Assembly: GCA_033064195.1 (NCBI GenBank)
Contig: JARBJD010000160.1
Span: 100,741-164,740 of the forward strand
Origin: Blattamonas nauphoetae
Taxonomy: Eukaryota > Preaxostyla > Oxymonadida
Reading direction: 5' to 3'
DNA length: 64,000 nt
Shown here: positions 43,811 through 55,306 of the stretch, piece after piece
Numbering within the stretch: the stretch's first letter is position 1
Layout: every line of letters begins with the position of its first letter
Notes under the pieces: generated by a model
What the model was told of the DNA's origin: nothing
Seen by the model: only the letters and a program-made list of their open reading frames with translations
The model's database searches: none
Position numbers and translations under genes: made by a program

Positions 43811-45972
43811 TCATTTGAGAAAAGACAGTCGAAAGCATGCTGTGAGCTGATGGTTTAACCAAGCAAGGTAATTAGCCTGGACACACAGAATGGATTTGGG
43901 ATCCAATCCTGGGATGGATTGTCGAATGGTGAGTCCAAGTTGGACACATAGCAGATGTTTCCACTGAGTTTCGCCAATCACAGTTCGACAAGTCTGGTAC
44001 TCGTCTGAATCTGCAGAATCATCAGAATCATGCTCTTCTCCAATTGTCTCCTCCAATAGTCTCTCCAGTTGACTCTGCTTTCCGATGATGTCCGATTGTG
44101 AATAATCCGCTGAACTGCATCGACGCTTAACTTTCTGAATGGGGATGTCCTGGGAAGTGTCATCAAATCGCTGAGTGTACTCAAGTTCATAACGAAGCAC
44201 TTGTATCGTCGCTTCTTTGATTGTTTTGTTTCCAGCTTGTGATAGTGTTGATTTTTGTCTCATTTCTCTTTGAGCAGGAGTATAGTCTTCCTCCACGCCA
44301 CTATCTCCATCTTCTGACTCGCCGGTTTCGAAATACTCGCCAAATGTCAGGACCAAGATCGATAAGAGTCTGTTGTAAGTGAGTTTCCTGATGGATAGCA
44401 GCCTGACGGCGACCCTCTGTTCGAATCTGAATTGGAGTGGGAGGGTTCGTGAGATCAGGGAGATCTCTCTTTCATCCAGAGAGAGTTGGGAAGGAGTCGG
44501 AAGTGGGATGAATTCAATTAGTGACGAGGCGGGATATGATGCAATCTCCTTCATTCTGTCAAATGGGATTCCCGTCATGACATGTCGCCCAAAGGGAGTG
44601 AACGAGAATGCTAGCGCCCTCAGCATCGCCGAATCTGTTTGCACGATGCGACAAAACACGCAGTCCTCGCAAGTTCTGGTAGGAGGAATCCAGACTTGGT
44701 GATGTTCCTGTAGTAACACTGTGAGTGCTTCGTAGTGAAGGAGAAGTTGAAATACAGCTGGTAGAACATCGGACAAAGATCTTTGATCGGATTCCAGGTA
44801 ACTCACAGTTTGAAAGAGGGGGATGACGAGGTGATAGAGGATCAGGACCTCGAATTGTCGTTGTGCAGTGAACTGGTCTGGAAAAAGCTCGGTGAGTTTC
44901 TTTGATTCTTGGTAGACCCAGAGAACAAGAGATGAGATGGAAATCCATCTGTGGGCTAAAAACCGAGGTGGTTTCCTGGAAAAATTCGATTTGTAGCGAA
45001 CTGCACGGCACTCGTTGACGAGATTCTCAACGAAGGTGTGGATTGAACGAAGAAGAGGGAAAGGCCTACAGCATCGCGGTATGCGTTGTGGAGAAGATGG
45101 GCAGCACATTGCGAATGAAAAGGTCGCCAGGAAAGGGGCTGAGAAACGAACCTTGTATAATGTGAATCTGACTCGATATTGTCAAGATCAATACAGTGGA
45201 TCATACAAGCTGCAGAGTCGCTTACGACTGATGCGATAGTTAATCCATTTTCTGTTGCCTTATCGATGATTGTTGCAACTGATCGAGCAAGTGTGACACT
45301 TGCGTGATCTTCATCCCTAAGATCAGCAATGACTGGCGATGGATATGTTTGCGGATTCACAAATTGAAAAGCGTTGTAGGTGATTCCTCCAACGGTCCCA
45401 GAGTCCATGCATAGTCCGACTACGTCATCAATCTTCTTTTGTAGAACCACGTCTTCAAGCAGTTCTGCTTTCTCCTTCATAAGTGTCGACGCTCTTTGTC
45501 TTGTAAAAGAGTGGACGAGCTTGGAAACATCAGCGTTTGGGTTTTTCTGCCCAACAGAAATGAGGATCTCCTCATGCCGTCGAAGCAGAGGAGAATCTGC
45601 CAAAGTAAAAGGTTGTCTCGTGCCAGCGAGGAGGTCGAGGCGACTATCGACTACCACATCCTCCAACCCAGGAAATCGGCGATTTCTCGGTTGCTCTTGC
45701 AGTTCCTTCTGGGCTTGCAGAAAGGAGTCCAGTGTGCCTAGATTTGAATCTGTATTGGAGCAGACATGTTTGGCAGCTTCACAAATTGGAATCTGTTTAG
45801 CGTATGTGCAAAGAACCCCGGCTGAATTTAATTTGAGACATTGCCTGTACTTTTTTGTGTTCTTCTTTGCTTTTCCGTCTGCTCCACAGACGTGATAGTA
45901 GACGAAATCACGGTCGTGACCATCAGGACTTTTCAGTGTTGCATACTCCAAATCGATTATTTTGACTCCCAT
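43811..45972 (-). CDS. hAT-like transposase, one frameshift
   Basis: Two overlapping frames: the first from ATG at 45972 (~300 useful residues), the second to the stop at 43811. Text typical of the hAT RNase-H-like fold: LCMDSGTVGG with D190, ASVVSDSAACM with D252, and SQCAAHLLHNAYRDAV (C289, H292), followed after the shift by RFLAHRW and long helical segments. A frame change is needed near 45045-45075, where YRDAVGL gives way to LLRSIHTFVENL. It is either a real frameshift or a sequence error; no GT-AG intron fits. The first ~70 residues hold Cys/His pairs that may be a zinc-finger DNA-binding part. The C-terminal dimerisation motif usual in hATs is not obvious. A protein of this kind would act in trans on both related elements in this window. 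Confidence 0.68.
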
Positions 45973-46634
45973 CTGTGTGGGATGGTCAACTGGTTGTAGA
46001 GCTGTTGATAATATGTTACAGAAGGGACGAAAGCCAAACGTTTGTGTTTTTGAAAAACGATATGACGCAGTATTCGATCACGTTGAGTAAGTTGTGGAGT
46101 CTGGGCAGACTCGAAAGTCATTGAATCGTCTCGGCCCAGGATCGTGTCCAATGATTCCGCAGGGTTACCTGTCAGAGAGGAGATGTTCTATTCGCCGATC
46201 AGATGAGAGATGAATGAAATAGACAAACCAACATCGATAGGGTGAACCAACTGCTCCCCATTATAAAAGTCGATTGGACGTCCAGTCCTGGACGTCCAAT
46301 TGGATTGTCCAATTCTGCCGACTCTCCGAAAACACAGAAAACGGAATGCACTAATTGTGTAGACTACAGAAAAAAAGTTTCAGCGAAATGTCCAGTCACG
46401 TCCAATGACGTCCAATGGTGGGTGGATCAAGTCGAGATTCACACTTGGCTAAATATGATCAAATTATCTCCATTTCTCTATTTCTTAAGTAATTATTGTC
46501 ATTTCTTTGTGAAAATGATTGAATGAGTGAATTGAGGATGAGAGAAGCAAGTCGAAAAATGAATGTCCAATTGAGGTCGATTGTCCAGTCCAACATTGAC
46601 AACGTCCAATCCAATTAACATGCCAAGAGGAGAT

Positions 46635-48060
46635 CATGTCACAGACCTTGGTTTTTGCATTTCATTCGTTGTTCGTGACATTTCTCTCACCCATTTTAGA
46701 ACATTGATCATAACAGTATTCCCTTTTGAGAAAGAATCCACAGCATCGAACAACAGTTTCACTTCCAAAATTCCTAATACATCACCTTCATATCGCAATC
46801 TTTCAAAACACACGCCTCTTTCGTTCAGTTTCGCTTTGGACAATGTTTGATGGCTGGATTCCAACTTGATATCCAGCAACTGATGTGGTGATCAGAATCT
46901 ACACCGTCATATAAGGGTTCTCTATTTTTCTTGCACATTCTATGGCAGCATTCACTCCACAAATCAAATCCTCCAATCACTTGCGGTTTCATCTTTCTAT
47001 TTCATTCGAGGAACATGGCCAATCTTGCAATTGCACAATTTTCAGTCAATATATGTCTTCAGACATTAAACGATGGGTTTAACTGTCTATCTGAAGAGAA
47101 AAACCCTCACATCCACAAGACACATCAATTTGCCGTGAAAGGACATCCACCGAATCTGCACATCTTGATTATGTATTTTCCTTGCGATTCATCCTTTTCA
47201 GTCACGATACTAATATCTCGGCGTTCCTACACTTAATTTTCTCAATCGAACTGCTGAAAGTGAAAGTATGCATCTGATGACAAGAATCAGGGATCATACC
47301 TTCACACGAACTCCATCCTTTGACGAAGATGATTGACAGTGTCATACCGTGCATTCCAACACTGATTTCTGACATTTTGTGAGAGTGTGAGATATCTCGA
47401 TCGTTCTGTCTGAAGACTTTCAAAATCAGATTTCTCATCGGAACATCCTTTTTATTTGATATTTCTGTCCTACCTGCTTCATCCTTCATTAAAAACGGCG
47501 AAAGTGGGCCTCAAAGAAAACTTCAGCTTTATCCACCCTTGGACCCGATTTACAACAAAAACAAGACATGATAAGTTATCCCACTTACCCTTCGGATTTA
47601 TTCTCAAATTTTTATGAAAAAATTCAAAAGTGCGCAGTCATCGTGGATTCGCACAAATCCACAAAAGCACTCAGCTCCTACCATCTCCTGTCTGTCAACC
47701 AAAACTAGAAGTTTTTCGTCCCGACGTTGTGTTTCCGACGCGTGTTCAACGATGAACCTTTCTTGGACAAAAATACACCGACGAGGCTGCGAGCGATTGT
47801 TCGACTTCCAATTGATGGCAGGGCGATGGAGTGGGTGGAACTGGGTCGCAGAGAGGACAGGATGTGGACAATGGAGATGAGGCGAGTATGGAGAGGGAAA
47901 ACTGGGTTCTTTTCTTCTTGTTTTGAAAACTAGGATCTGATAATCCCAAGATCGTTTAAGAATGGTCACAAACGTAGCACGACGGTTTTCTTTCTCCATT
48001 CAACCAGTCTCTTCTGAGAGAGATCCCATGACGATTGGAGAAAAACAACTATGCGAAAAA
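46635..48060. other. Intergenic; no gene recognised
   Basis: Right flank of the 7.6-kb transposon. Short frames on both strands only. From about 47962 a plus-strand reading (KRDDVDDNEEPETPEKKEDE) appears that is shared with about 255-300 and belongs to the duplicated 3' flank. Confidence 0.5.
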
Positions 48061-48065
48061 AGAGA

Positions 48066-48789
48066 TGATGTGGATGACAATGAAGAACCAGAAACACCTG
48101 AAAAAAAAGAGGATGAAAGAAGGGCGGCAATAAGTAACTTTAAGGGACTGGTCAAATACCGATTCTAAGAGGATATTCTAGAGATTTTCTAGGAAATTCG
48201 AAGCCTTTGTGGAAGTAGAGAACAGATAATTGAGTTTTCTCTAGAAATAAAAGAGTTGGAAATGTGTTGATCAAAAAAGTGAAGTGTCTGGTTCTCTGTC
48301 GTTAGGACATAAATTAGGATTTAGTGACCACCTAGTCACTCAAAAATAGATTATTCAACTTTCTAGGGGAGCTAAAAAGTTCTGATGAACTTCCATTTCA
48401 GATTAGAGGTTTTGATCCGACCCTAAATTTTATTGTTTCTTCAAAGGAGGCGATCTTTCTCCTGAATCCTAGTGACATATCTCTATGAAGAAAACATGCC
48501 TCGGAATGCTTTTAGGACTACTAGAGTTAGTTTTAGTCAGTCCCTTAAAGTAACCTATTGCCAGAAGGGCAGAGATGTAGACACCAACGTCAGAACCCCA
48601 GAAGATGGAAGAGGAGAGAACGAAGCGAAAAGAAAGAGTTAAAGACGAGAATGAGTATGAAGAAAGGAGCACACCAAAGTGTCGATACAGAGCGAGTGGG
48701 AAGCATTGAAGGGTCAGCATGTGATGTCATCTGAACATCGTTCAAATGTGGGATGTGGGTGACAGAGTTCTTATCGTGTCACTTGTCAT
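48066..48789. repeat. Segmental duplicate of the 246-528 region, interrupted by a MITE
   Basis: Aligns with about 246-528 on both sides of the MITE at 48126-48562 (AACGAAGCGAAAAGAA; GAGAATGAGTATGAAGAAAG; GTGATGTCATC). Both copies lie downstream of a family gene in the same orientation, so the duplication included the gene 3' end. Confidence 0.75.
48126..48562. mobile_element. hAT-type MITE, 437 bp, with empty site elsewhere in window
   Basis: The ends are GGCAATA followed two or three bases later by ACTTTAAGGGACTG, inverted at the right end. They are flanked by the perfect 8-bp duplication AGAAGGGC (48118-48125 and 48563-48570). The duplicated region near position 302-312 (GGAATGGC then TGAGATG) has no insertion and serves as an empty site. 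No coding sequence. Confidence 0.82.
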
Positions 48790-49859
48790 CTACCAAAGAG
48801 GCAGAGGGGAGTTCATTCCCAACGTGTTCATGAAGTGGAATGATTTATCCCTCAAATCCTTTCCGTAAAGCTATGATTTGTTGTGAAACAGTGTTTGTTC
48901 GAGATAATCTCTGAACCCTTCCTGTTCCAGTGTTTGCAACAGTATTCTTCCTCTGCCCGCAGTTTCCGATTCTTCGGTTTACCATTTGCTGAGATTGTAG
49001 GATATGGTCCAGACGGCCAGCTGATGCGTGGATTCGTGTTCCACTTTTGAGAGAAGTGACTGGAAGACCATTGGGATGCGAGAAGAACAAATGGAATCCA
49101 GTGTTGGTTGGTGGAGGGCACACACTTCGAAGATTGATAATAACAATCTGAATGTGTTCTTGTATTCTTCTTTCCACGACAAAAGGTGAGGATTGCGACA
49201 GATCTGTACGAGAGATGGTTCCATTGGGATCAACACTTCATTCAGCACCACATCTCGGATTGATTCAGGGTCAGTGTCGGAAGTGGTGGAAAGAGCTTGA
49301 AGAAAGTCGGGTGAGGAGAGATAGACACCAGAATTGAAAAGTGCGAGAATGTTGGGCAGAATGACCTTATCTTCAATCACAGAAAGATTGCGTAAGTGAG
49401 GGGTCGAAAGGAGTCGGGAAAATAGTTTGGAGGAGACAAGAGTCAGTTGGTTGGATGTTGAACACCAATCGAGACATCGGTGAAGGAACGCGAGAGTTTC
49501 TCTGATAATCGAGGGATGTGGCGAAGATACGAGCACAGTCATCGAATCCACAAACACGGCAGTGGGGTCTGGGGATCCTTGTCCAATCGCCTTCAACAGA
49601 TCTTCGAAGTGTAATAAATGTCCGATATTCCAGGTAACCGAAGAAAGGAACTCTGATGCATATTCTGCAAGTCTCTTATCAAATTGATAGTCATTCCTGA
49701 CCAAAGAAAGAAGAGAGAGGAAAACTCGTGCAACAGAATTAACTGTGATTGGATCATCTGGATTCCACTTCAGAAATGGAGAGTATTCTGGATCTACTCA
49801 TGTAGCATGAGGAGAACAGAACGGATACCTTCTGATGAGTGAATCTGTGTGTGGATCAT
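48790..49859 (-). pseudogene. Multicopy solenoid-like family, copy 8, two in-frame stops
   Basis: Exon 1 is 49829-49859 (M-I-H-T-Q-I-H-S-S-E, 31 nt, longer than the usual 16), the intron 49788-49828 (41 nt, GTATCC...CCAG) and exon 2 49787-48790. The reading keeps frame to a TAG at the conserved end (MNTLGMNSPLPLW) but crosses TAA at 48979-48981 and TAG at 48871-48873. Motifs: EYSPFLKW, SLVRNDYQFDKRL, TPHLRNLSVIEDK, NEVLIPMEPSLVQ and GRILLQTLEQEGF. Most likely a recent pseudogene or one encoding a C-terminally shortened protein of ~279 residues. Its 3' half and flank are duplicated at copy 1. Confidence 0.8.
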
Positions 49860-50823
49860 TTCTCACAAAACGAGAGAACTCGATCGATTTGTCCAATCTA
49901 TGGAACGATCAAGACTCCATCTGAGAGAAGGATTCAAAACCATATCTCGTTGTTGGATGCTCACCCAACCTGATTCCCGTTTTGGAAAAACAATCTGAAA
50001 GAAGTCTGAATCTCGAGAAGAATGTGAAACGAGAATGAATCGTGAATCATGCCAATCGACAACGAAAGACGAGAATGCAATCAGAGTGCATCAATCCAGC
50101 TTCCATCTGGAGGAACAAATCTCCTCCAAGGAAGACAGGACGAAGTTTCTCGAAAGAATACAAAACAGAATCGAGAGAGGAAACAATGACGAACGAAGAC
50201 GAACGAAGATCCCTCCAGAGGAGAGCGAGAGCGTCGACCAGGCATCAACAGAAGAGAGATACCGCCACAGAGGCAGCACAGCCTGCAAATACAGAAAACG
50301 AGAAAATGCGAGTCAGAACACAAACAACTCCAAAAGTGGGTTGGACTCAGAGACAGAGGATGGGTGGGCGGTGTCTTCGACGAGTGAGCTCGGACGAAGT
50401 GGCTGTTTCCGAAATCCGACAGCGACGAAGGAATTCCGAGTGGGAGCGAAGGTTCACCAGAAATGGTTGGGAGGATACTGGTCAGATGATCAGAGGGAGA
50501 GTGAACACAGAAAATGATGAAACTGGGCGATGTGGCAGTGTGAGAGAAACGCGAACAGAACGGACACAACAGAAATGACAATCGCAGAAGAAGAGATGCG
50601 ACAACAGAATCTGATCGAAAGCCCACAGCACGACAAATGGTGTGTGGAGAAAAGTAACGTGAGTAGATGGAAGAGAACGGAAAGACAAACCCGAAAAGAG
50701 AACGAAAGAGAAGATAGAATCTGAAATAATCGATGGTGAACAGAAAACAGAAACGCGAATGACAATAACAAGACAAGACGAGTGGAAAGTGTGATGATGG
50801 CCAGAGTCTGCAGGCGTTGTGGG
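49860..50823. other. Intergenic, purine-rich on the plus strand; no gene recognised
   Basis: Downstream of the receptor gene and upstream of copy 8. The plus strand is rich in GAGA/ACAGA text, giving long but low-information frames in both directions. No domain or splice pattern supports a gene. Confidence 0.45.
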
Positions 50824-52284
50824 TCACGTCCGCATCGACGCGTCGGGAGGAGAGGCGTCGGCGTCGGCGGGGAGCGAGTCCAGACAGCTCTCAACCTCGT
50901 CCAGCGTCGGACGCTTCTTCGGGTCAAGTGCCATGCAGTCGGCGATCAACTCCTTCAGCGAGTCCAACCCAATCCCGTCCATCGGAGGAAGCGTCCCTGC
51001 CACAATCTGACGACACGCATTCACGCCATCCTGCTCCCCATACGGCACATGTCCCGTCTCCACCTCCCACAACAAGAGGCCAAGACTAAAAACTGCCGCC
51101 TTTGTCGCGTTGATGTTCTCCTTCTTCTCAATCACTTCAGGTGCCAGCCATCGCTGAGCTTCAGACATCTCGTCCTTCTTCCGAGCTCGCTCTTCCATCG
51201 CCTTGTCTTCGAACACCACACCTGGCAGAGGAGCGATCTGAGCGTCCAGTGTGTCCAGCGTCGGCTGAACGATATCGGCACTCGTTTTGAAGCACACTCG
51301 CCCCGTCGAGTCGAAAACAATGTTGTGCGACGTCAGAGACAGAAAGATCGGCGCGTTTCTGTCTTTCTTGGAAAGCATCTTCAGACCTCGCACAATCTGG
51401 CCCTCCACCGAACGCTTCACAATCCCCCCTTTCTCCTCCGAATGAAGCCGATTGTACAGCGTCCGTTCCTTCTTCACAATCACCACCTCAATCCCCACCC
51501 CACACGCCACCGCTTCAATCTCATCCACAATGTCCACAAGCACGTCGGATGACACATTCCCTTCTTTCGTATGTACCTCGTTCGGCTGAGAATTGATCAT
51601 CGAGTTGTTGGGGTTCGTGCTGATTTGGTGGTCAGTTACTGTCACCTCCATTTTCTCGTCCATCTCATCGCGATCGGCGTCAGCCATTTCTTGCCCTTCC
51701 TCCTTCTTGTTCTGCCGACGACGCCACACAATCACGATGACGACGATGATGACAATCAAAAGCGCAACAACAGCAACCACAACAGGAATCGCCCACGACA
51801 TCGCTTTCCTCGCGTTCTCACTTCGCACTTCCCGAACACTCCGCTTCACAACAAACGACTCCGACACCAAAGACGACCCGAACACAAGACGCCCTTCCCA
51901 CTCATTCGACGCGTCCAGCGAGATCTCGTCCAACGACACATTCAGAACAATCAAAGTGTCAGTGCACGTTTCAACATGAGCACCTGAAAGAAGGACTGTC
52001 GTTGAGGCTGGTGTTGTGTTGTGTGTTGTCGACGAATCGAGCAGTTCAAGCGAGACAGCACACGGAATCAGCTGCTCCCCAACAATCCTCACTTTCACAG
52101 CATCACCAATCTTCTTCTGCTCTCCCCCACTCGACCCCACATCCAACGTCGGCATCACAAACGGCGACTTCGATTCTTCCTTCCCAATCACCACAGAACA
52201 CCCATCCGACGAGATCCAGTTCAGCGTCACTTGTCTCCGCGCTTCCTCGTCAGACACAACATCAATCCGTCCTTCCTCCACACA
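50824..52284 (-). pseudogene. C-terminal half of Pmp-like receptor: TM helix and pseudokinase
   Basis: About 486 residues ending TGA at 50824-50826. In order: beta-rich ectodomain end (TLNWISSDGCSVV), a single membrane helix at about residues 167-190 (VVVAVVALLIVIIVVIVIVW) with basic stop-transfer RRR, a charged linker, and a protein-kinase-like domain from about 275. Kinase marks kept: RWLAPEV (381-387), VFSLGLLLWE (401-410) and an RPTLDEV C-lobe (461-467). Catalytic marks lost: no glycine loop or VAIK lysine is seen, SHNIVFD replaces HRDxxxxN, and CFKT replaces DFG. It therefore predicts a cell-surface receptor with a catalytically dead cytosolic domain. The N-terminal part continues at 57033 on the same strand; a 4.7-kb insertion separates the two. 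The reading matches end to end (ERNVR then CVEEGR), so this was one gene. Confidence 0.82.
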
Positions 52285-52679
52285 TTGTAACAAACCAAAG
52301 CTCCCACTCCATTGAGATAAAGGTCAGTGAAGTGGCCCATAGGTCCTGATGGGCAAAAAAGGGATTCAATTTAAATTATTCTCCAAATTAGATTCATTAT
52401 GAGTTTTTACACTTCTTTTTCTCGAATCAGGGCGAACCAATGATCCGAGAAACTACCGCCGAAGCGGTGGGAGAGGGAGCAAAGGCCCTTCGGCCTGGTC
52501 AATCTTGGGGGCAGCTTTTGAACTCCGTGGGAGCTTTGGTTTGTTACAAGGAGCTCTCTTACCAGTCGCTCCTCACAAACCTTCAGCTCCCACTCCATTG
52601 AGAGTTGAAAAGAACCTAGCAGAGAATGAAGAGATAAGAAAGAACATATCTGTTCAGAGAGGACCGTGACACCACTTTA

Positions 52680-53651
52680 GTGGCTGCAGCCAAGATTTGT
52701 TGTGATCAGTTCCTGAGTGTGTTCCTCCATTCCTCTAGTTCAGGTGGGAGTTCTTTCTTGATTGACGACCTGATGCAGTATCAAGCCGATCGTGATGAGG
52801 TATGCAAAGTTCGATTTCAGATTCGATTGACCCAGGGTGATAGTCAAAGTTCGTTCGGGAATATCGGAGAACGGAACTCCGGAGGACGACACTTTCAGCC
52901 TGACTAGTGCTACACTTGTTGACTTCCTTCTCTATTTATCTTAGTTGACTACTTCTAACGATGACTGGTCATATTTCCGAACTTTCCCTCTCCCACATTA
53001 GAAAGATGTCTGCTCAAATCGTTGCGTGCGATTCGCTTGTCGATGACGTAGCTATTGACGGAATCGTTGCAAGGATCCAAGTGAAGAAGCCACTGTGAAG
53101 ATAACTTCATTCCCAGCTCACCCTCCATCATGCTTGTGAGCGCTGTAGATGTTCACTTGACGCGTTGGACCGGATGAACAAGCGAAACTGAGGAAGATCC
53201 TCCTGTGGTACTGAGAACCCCACAGTATTCCTTGACAGACGGTGATTCATCCATGAAAGACCGACCAATGCTTGACGACTGAATGTGTTCCACCCTTTTG
53301 TAGCTCAACAATCGAACCCATCAGACAGATGGTGGCTGAACCATCGAATATTATGACCGAGGGAGAATGACATCTGACTCGATCCATCTTGGTTTTGGAG
53401 ACAATGTCACTGTTGTGAAGGTGATGCGCGGATTCGACAAAGTGTTTGATATGCTGTTCAACAGTCCAACAATAGCATCGTCTCCCGAACTTCCTCTTGG
53501 GCGCGCAGATTGTCTTCAACACAACACAACATACATAATTGCATCGATCACTCGTGTTGGAGATGATTCGGAAGTGATTCTGACTGCGGGAACTGTGCCG
53601 TTCACGACCCACAAACTTCCAGTGCCTCTGATCCTCCTCGTGAACGATTGA
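52680..53651 (+). pseudogene. Degraded Pmp-like fragments within the insertion
   Basis: The pieces ENGTPEDDTFSL (about 52867-52902) and, at 53480-53645, LQHNTTYIIASITRVGDDS followed by EVILTAGTVPFTTH read like the ectodomain of Pmp-like receptors. They are on the plus strand, opposite to the host receptor gene. Frames are broken and no full domain remains. Confidence 0.5.
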
Positions 53652-55179
53652 TTTCGCGTGGTCGAATGTGTCTGCTCCGAACGCGAAGACAGCAACACTT
53701 GTGATTGTGAACTCCTCTCGACAAACACAGCCTGTCATGCATTCCACCATCGAGTGTAGCTCTCTAGCAAAGTTGAGCGTACAATCCAGAGCCGCTAATT
53801 CTGATTGAATTTCTCAGTATGGAGAGTCTATCGAAAATAGTTTCGTTGCAGTCTTCCCGGACAGTTTATCACATTCATACAAGATAATTGCGAGCCAAAG
53901 AAGGGGCCCTCGTCGTCCTCATCCTTGTACAGATCTGCTGTTTCCTTGTAAATGCGTTGTGAGCGCTCTTGACGGTCGAGGCTCAGATTGTTCAGATGGA
54001 CAGTGAATTTCAGGTGACACTCAGGATCGTGAACTGCGTCACACGAACAGTCTGGGGATAGTTAATGTCGTGCACACTGTTGAACTCGCGTCTTGAAGTA
54101 GGGTTGGAACAGATAACACAAGTTGGTGTGGTATTCCCAATTGACACGTCTGGGCAGTGAATTGGGTGAAAAGGACATCCCGCCCACAGGATAAAAATGG
54201 TATGTCTCGCTTAACTTCGAAGCTATGATGGTAATGAAAGTACCAGTCTGTCCGCTCGCAGTTCCCATCGCGATCGTTTTGACACGGTGTTTGGCGATGT
54301 TTTGTTGGAACAAAAATTGTCGCGATGATTGAAGAATGCGAAGAGAAGCACTCTGAGAAGCCGAATCTTCATCCAACCCCCGCCACCCTGGTGAGGAGAC
54401 AAGAGTGATTGTGTTCTTGACCGTCGAGTCTATTCGTGTGATCGATTGATGAAGATGTTCAGTGTTGTACAAAGGCGTTTGTGCCCGATATTCTAGGTTC
54501 AGATTGGCAGACTTCCCAATTAAATGGCGTTGTCTTTGTCACTTTCAAGCTGCATCGTTCTGATGCGTATTAGGGAGAATTAACCTCCCTGATTCCCCAG
54601 TGACAGTATCACCACGACCATTTCAGGCGGATGGAGAGCATAGAACCGCACCGACGATTCAAAGAACGGTTTTCTAGAGGTGAGCGGTCGATGACGTTCA
54701 ACGGGGTCACAGCTGTGTTTAGTTGAAACTTCTTATCTAGATTAAAGCGACGGAAACATTGCCAACTCGAGAGAGGCTGATATGATGCTGATGAAAGGAA
54801 AGGCAGAATGTGGATGACGTCTACGAAGAGGCTTGACAAGTTCATGACTGGTTCTGATGTCTATGACGATGAAAGAGGATAACGGCACGGAATTGGTGGC
54901 GAGAATGTAGTGGAGACGTTTATGTCTCTCGATGCGCTGTCTCCAACATTCAAACATCCACAATGATGATGAAGGTGCTGCTGATTGGATAAGATGGAGA
55001 TGTACCCCGAAAGGGTGCTGAAGAACTTCGACTTCAAGCATGAGAAGGTCGGCATCACTCGTTGGTGCGCATCGTCGTGTTCACTTGCACGATCAGGCGA
55101 GAGACTCCACCTGTGCTCGTAGAAGCCGTAGCAGTTGGATGCGTTCGCCATTACATCGGTCGTGTTCGACACGAAACAA

Positions 55180-55306
55180 TCATCTCTGGAATTGCGAAGG
55201 GTTCTAATCTTGTAGAACTGCTTCAGATGCGCCAGCTCAAGTTCATCTCTGGAATTGCGAAGGGTTCTAATCTTGTAGAACTGCTTCAGATGCGCCAGCT
55301 CAAGTT
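55180..55306. repeat. 63-bp tandem duplication, two copies
   Basis: Two head-to-tail copies of a 63-bp unit that begins TCATCTCTGGAATTGCGAAG and reads 21 residues per unit on the minus strand (LAHLKQFYKIRTLRNSRD). The copies appear identical, so the event is recent. It lies in the degraded insertion. Confidence 0.9.

Larger units (their letters stand above)
39033..46626. mobile_element. Autonomous-type hAT transposon, 7.6 kb, with minisatellite
   Basis: It begins TTGGCCTGTTAAGC and ends with the inverted form of TTGGCATGTTAATT. It is flanked by the perfect 8-bp duplication GAGGAGAT (39025-39032 and 46627-46634). Contents in order: left subterminal region with GTCCAGTCCAA repeats, a ~4.2-kb array of 27-bp repeats, a minus-strand hAT-like transposase gene, and a ~360-bp right subterminal region rich in GGACGTCCA. 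Both ends are shared with the 2.2-kb element at 719-2960, proving one family. The 8-bp duplication, the subterminal motif clusters and the transposase agree on the hAT class. The size is unusual and is due to the array. Confidence 0.9.

Noticed and set aside
43649-46086. 12-bp direct repeat CGATCACGTTGA around the transposase as its target duplication
   Set aside because: It lies well inside the element; the 8-bp duplication at 39025 and 46627 fits the TIRs, so this is probably chance.
48138-48550. MITE bounded by TAA duplications (Harbinger-like)
   Set aside because: The TIRs extend further out to GGCAATA, and a perfect 8-bp duplication (AGAAGGGC) lies outside them, so TAA is part of the TIR region.
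29609-49859. Reassigned genetic code (TAA/TAG as glutamine)
   Set aside because: Family copies use both TAA and TAG as terminal stops at the same aligned position.
50081-50827. A 248-residue minus-strand hydrophobic protein
   Set aside because: Low-complexity Phe/Ser/Leu text opposite purine-rich DNA, with competing frames on both strands and no domain.
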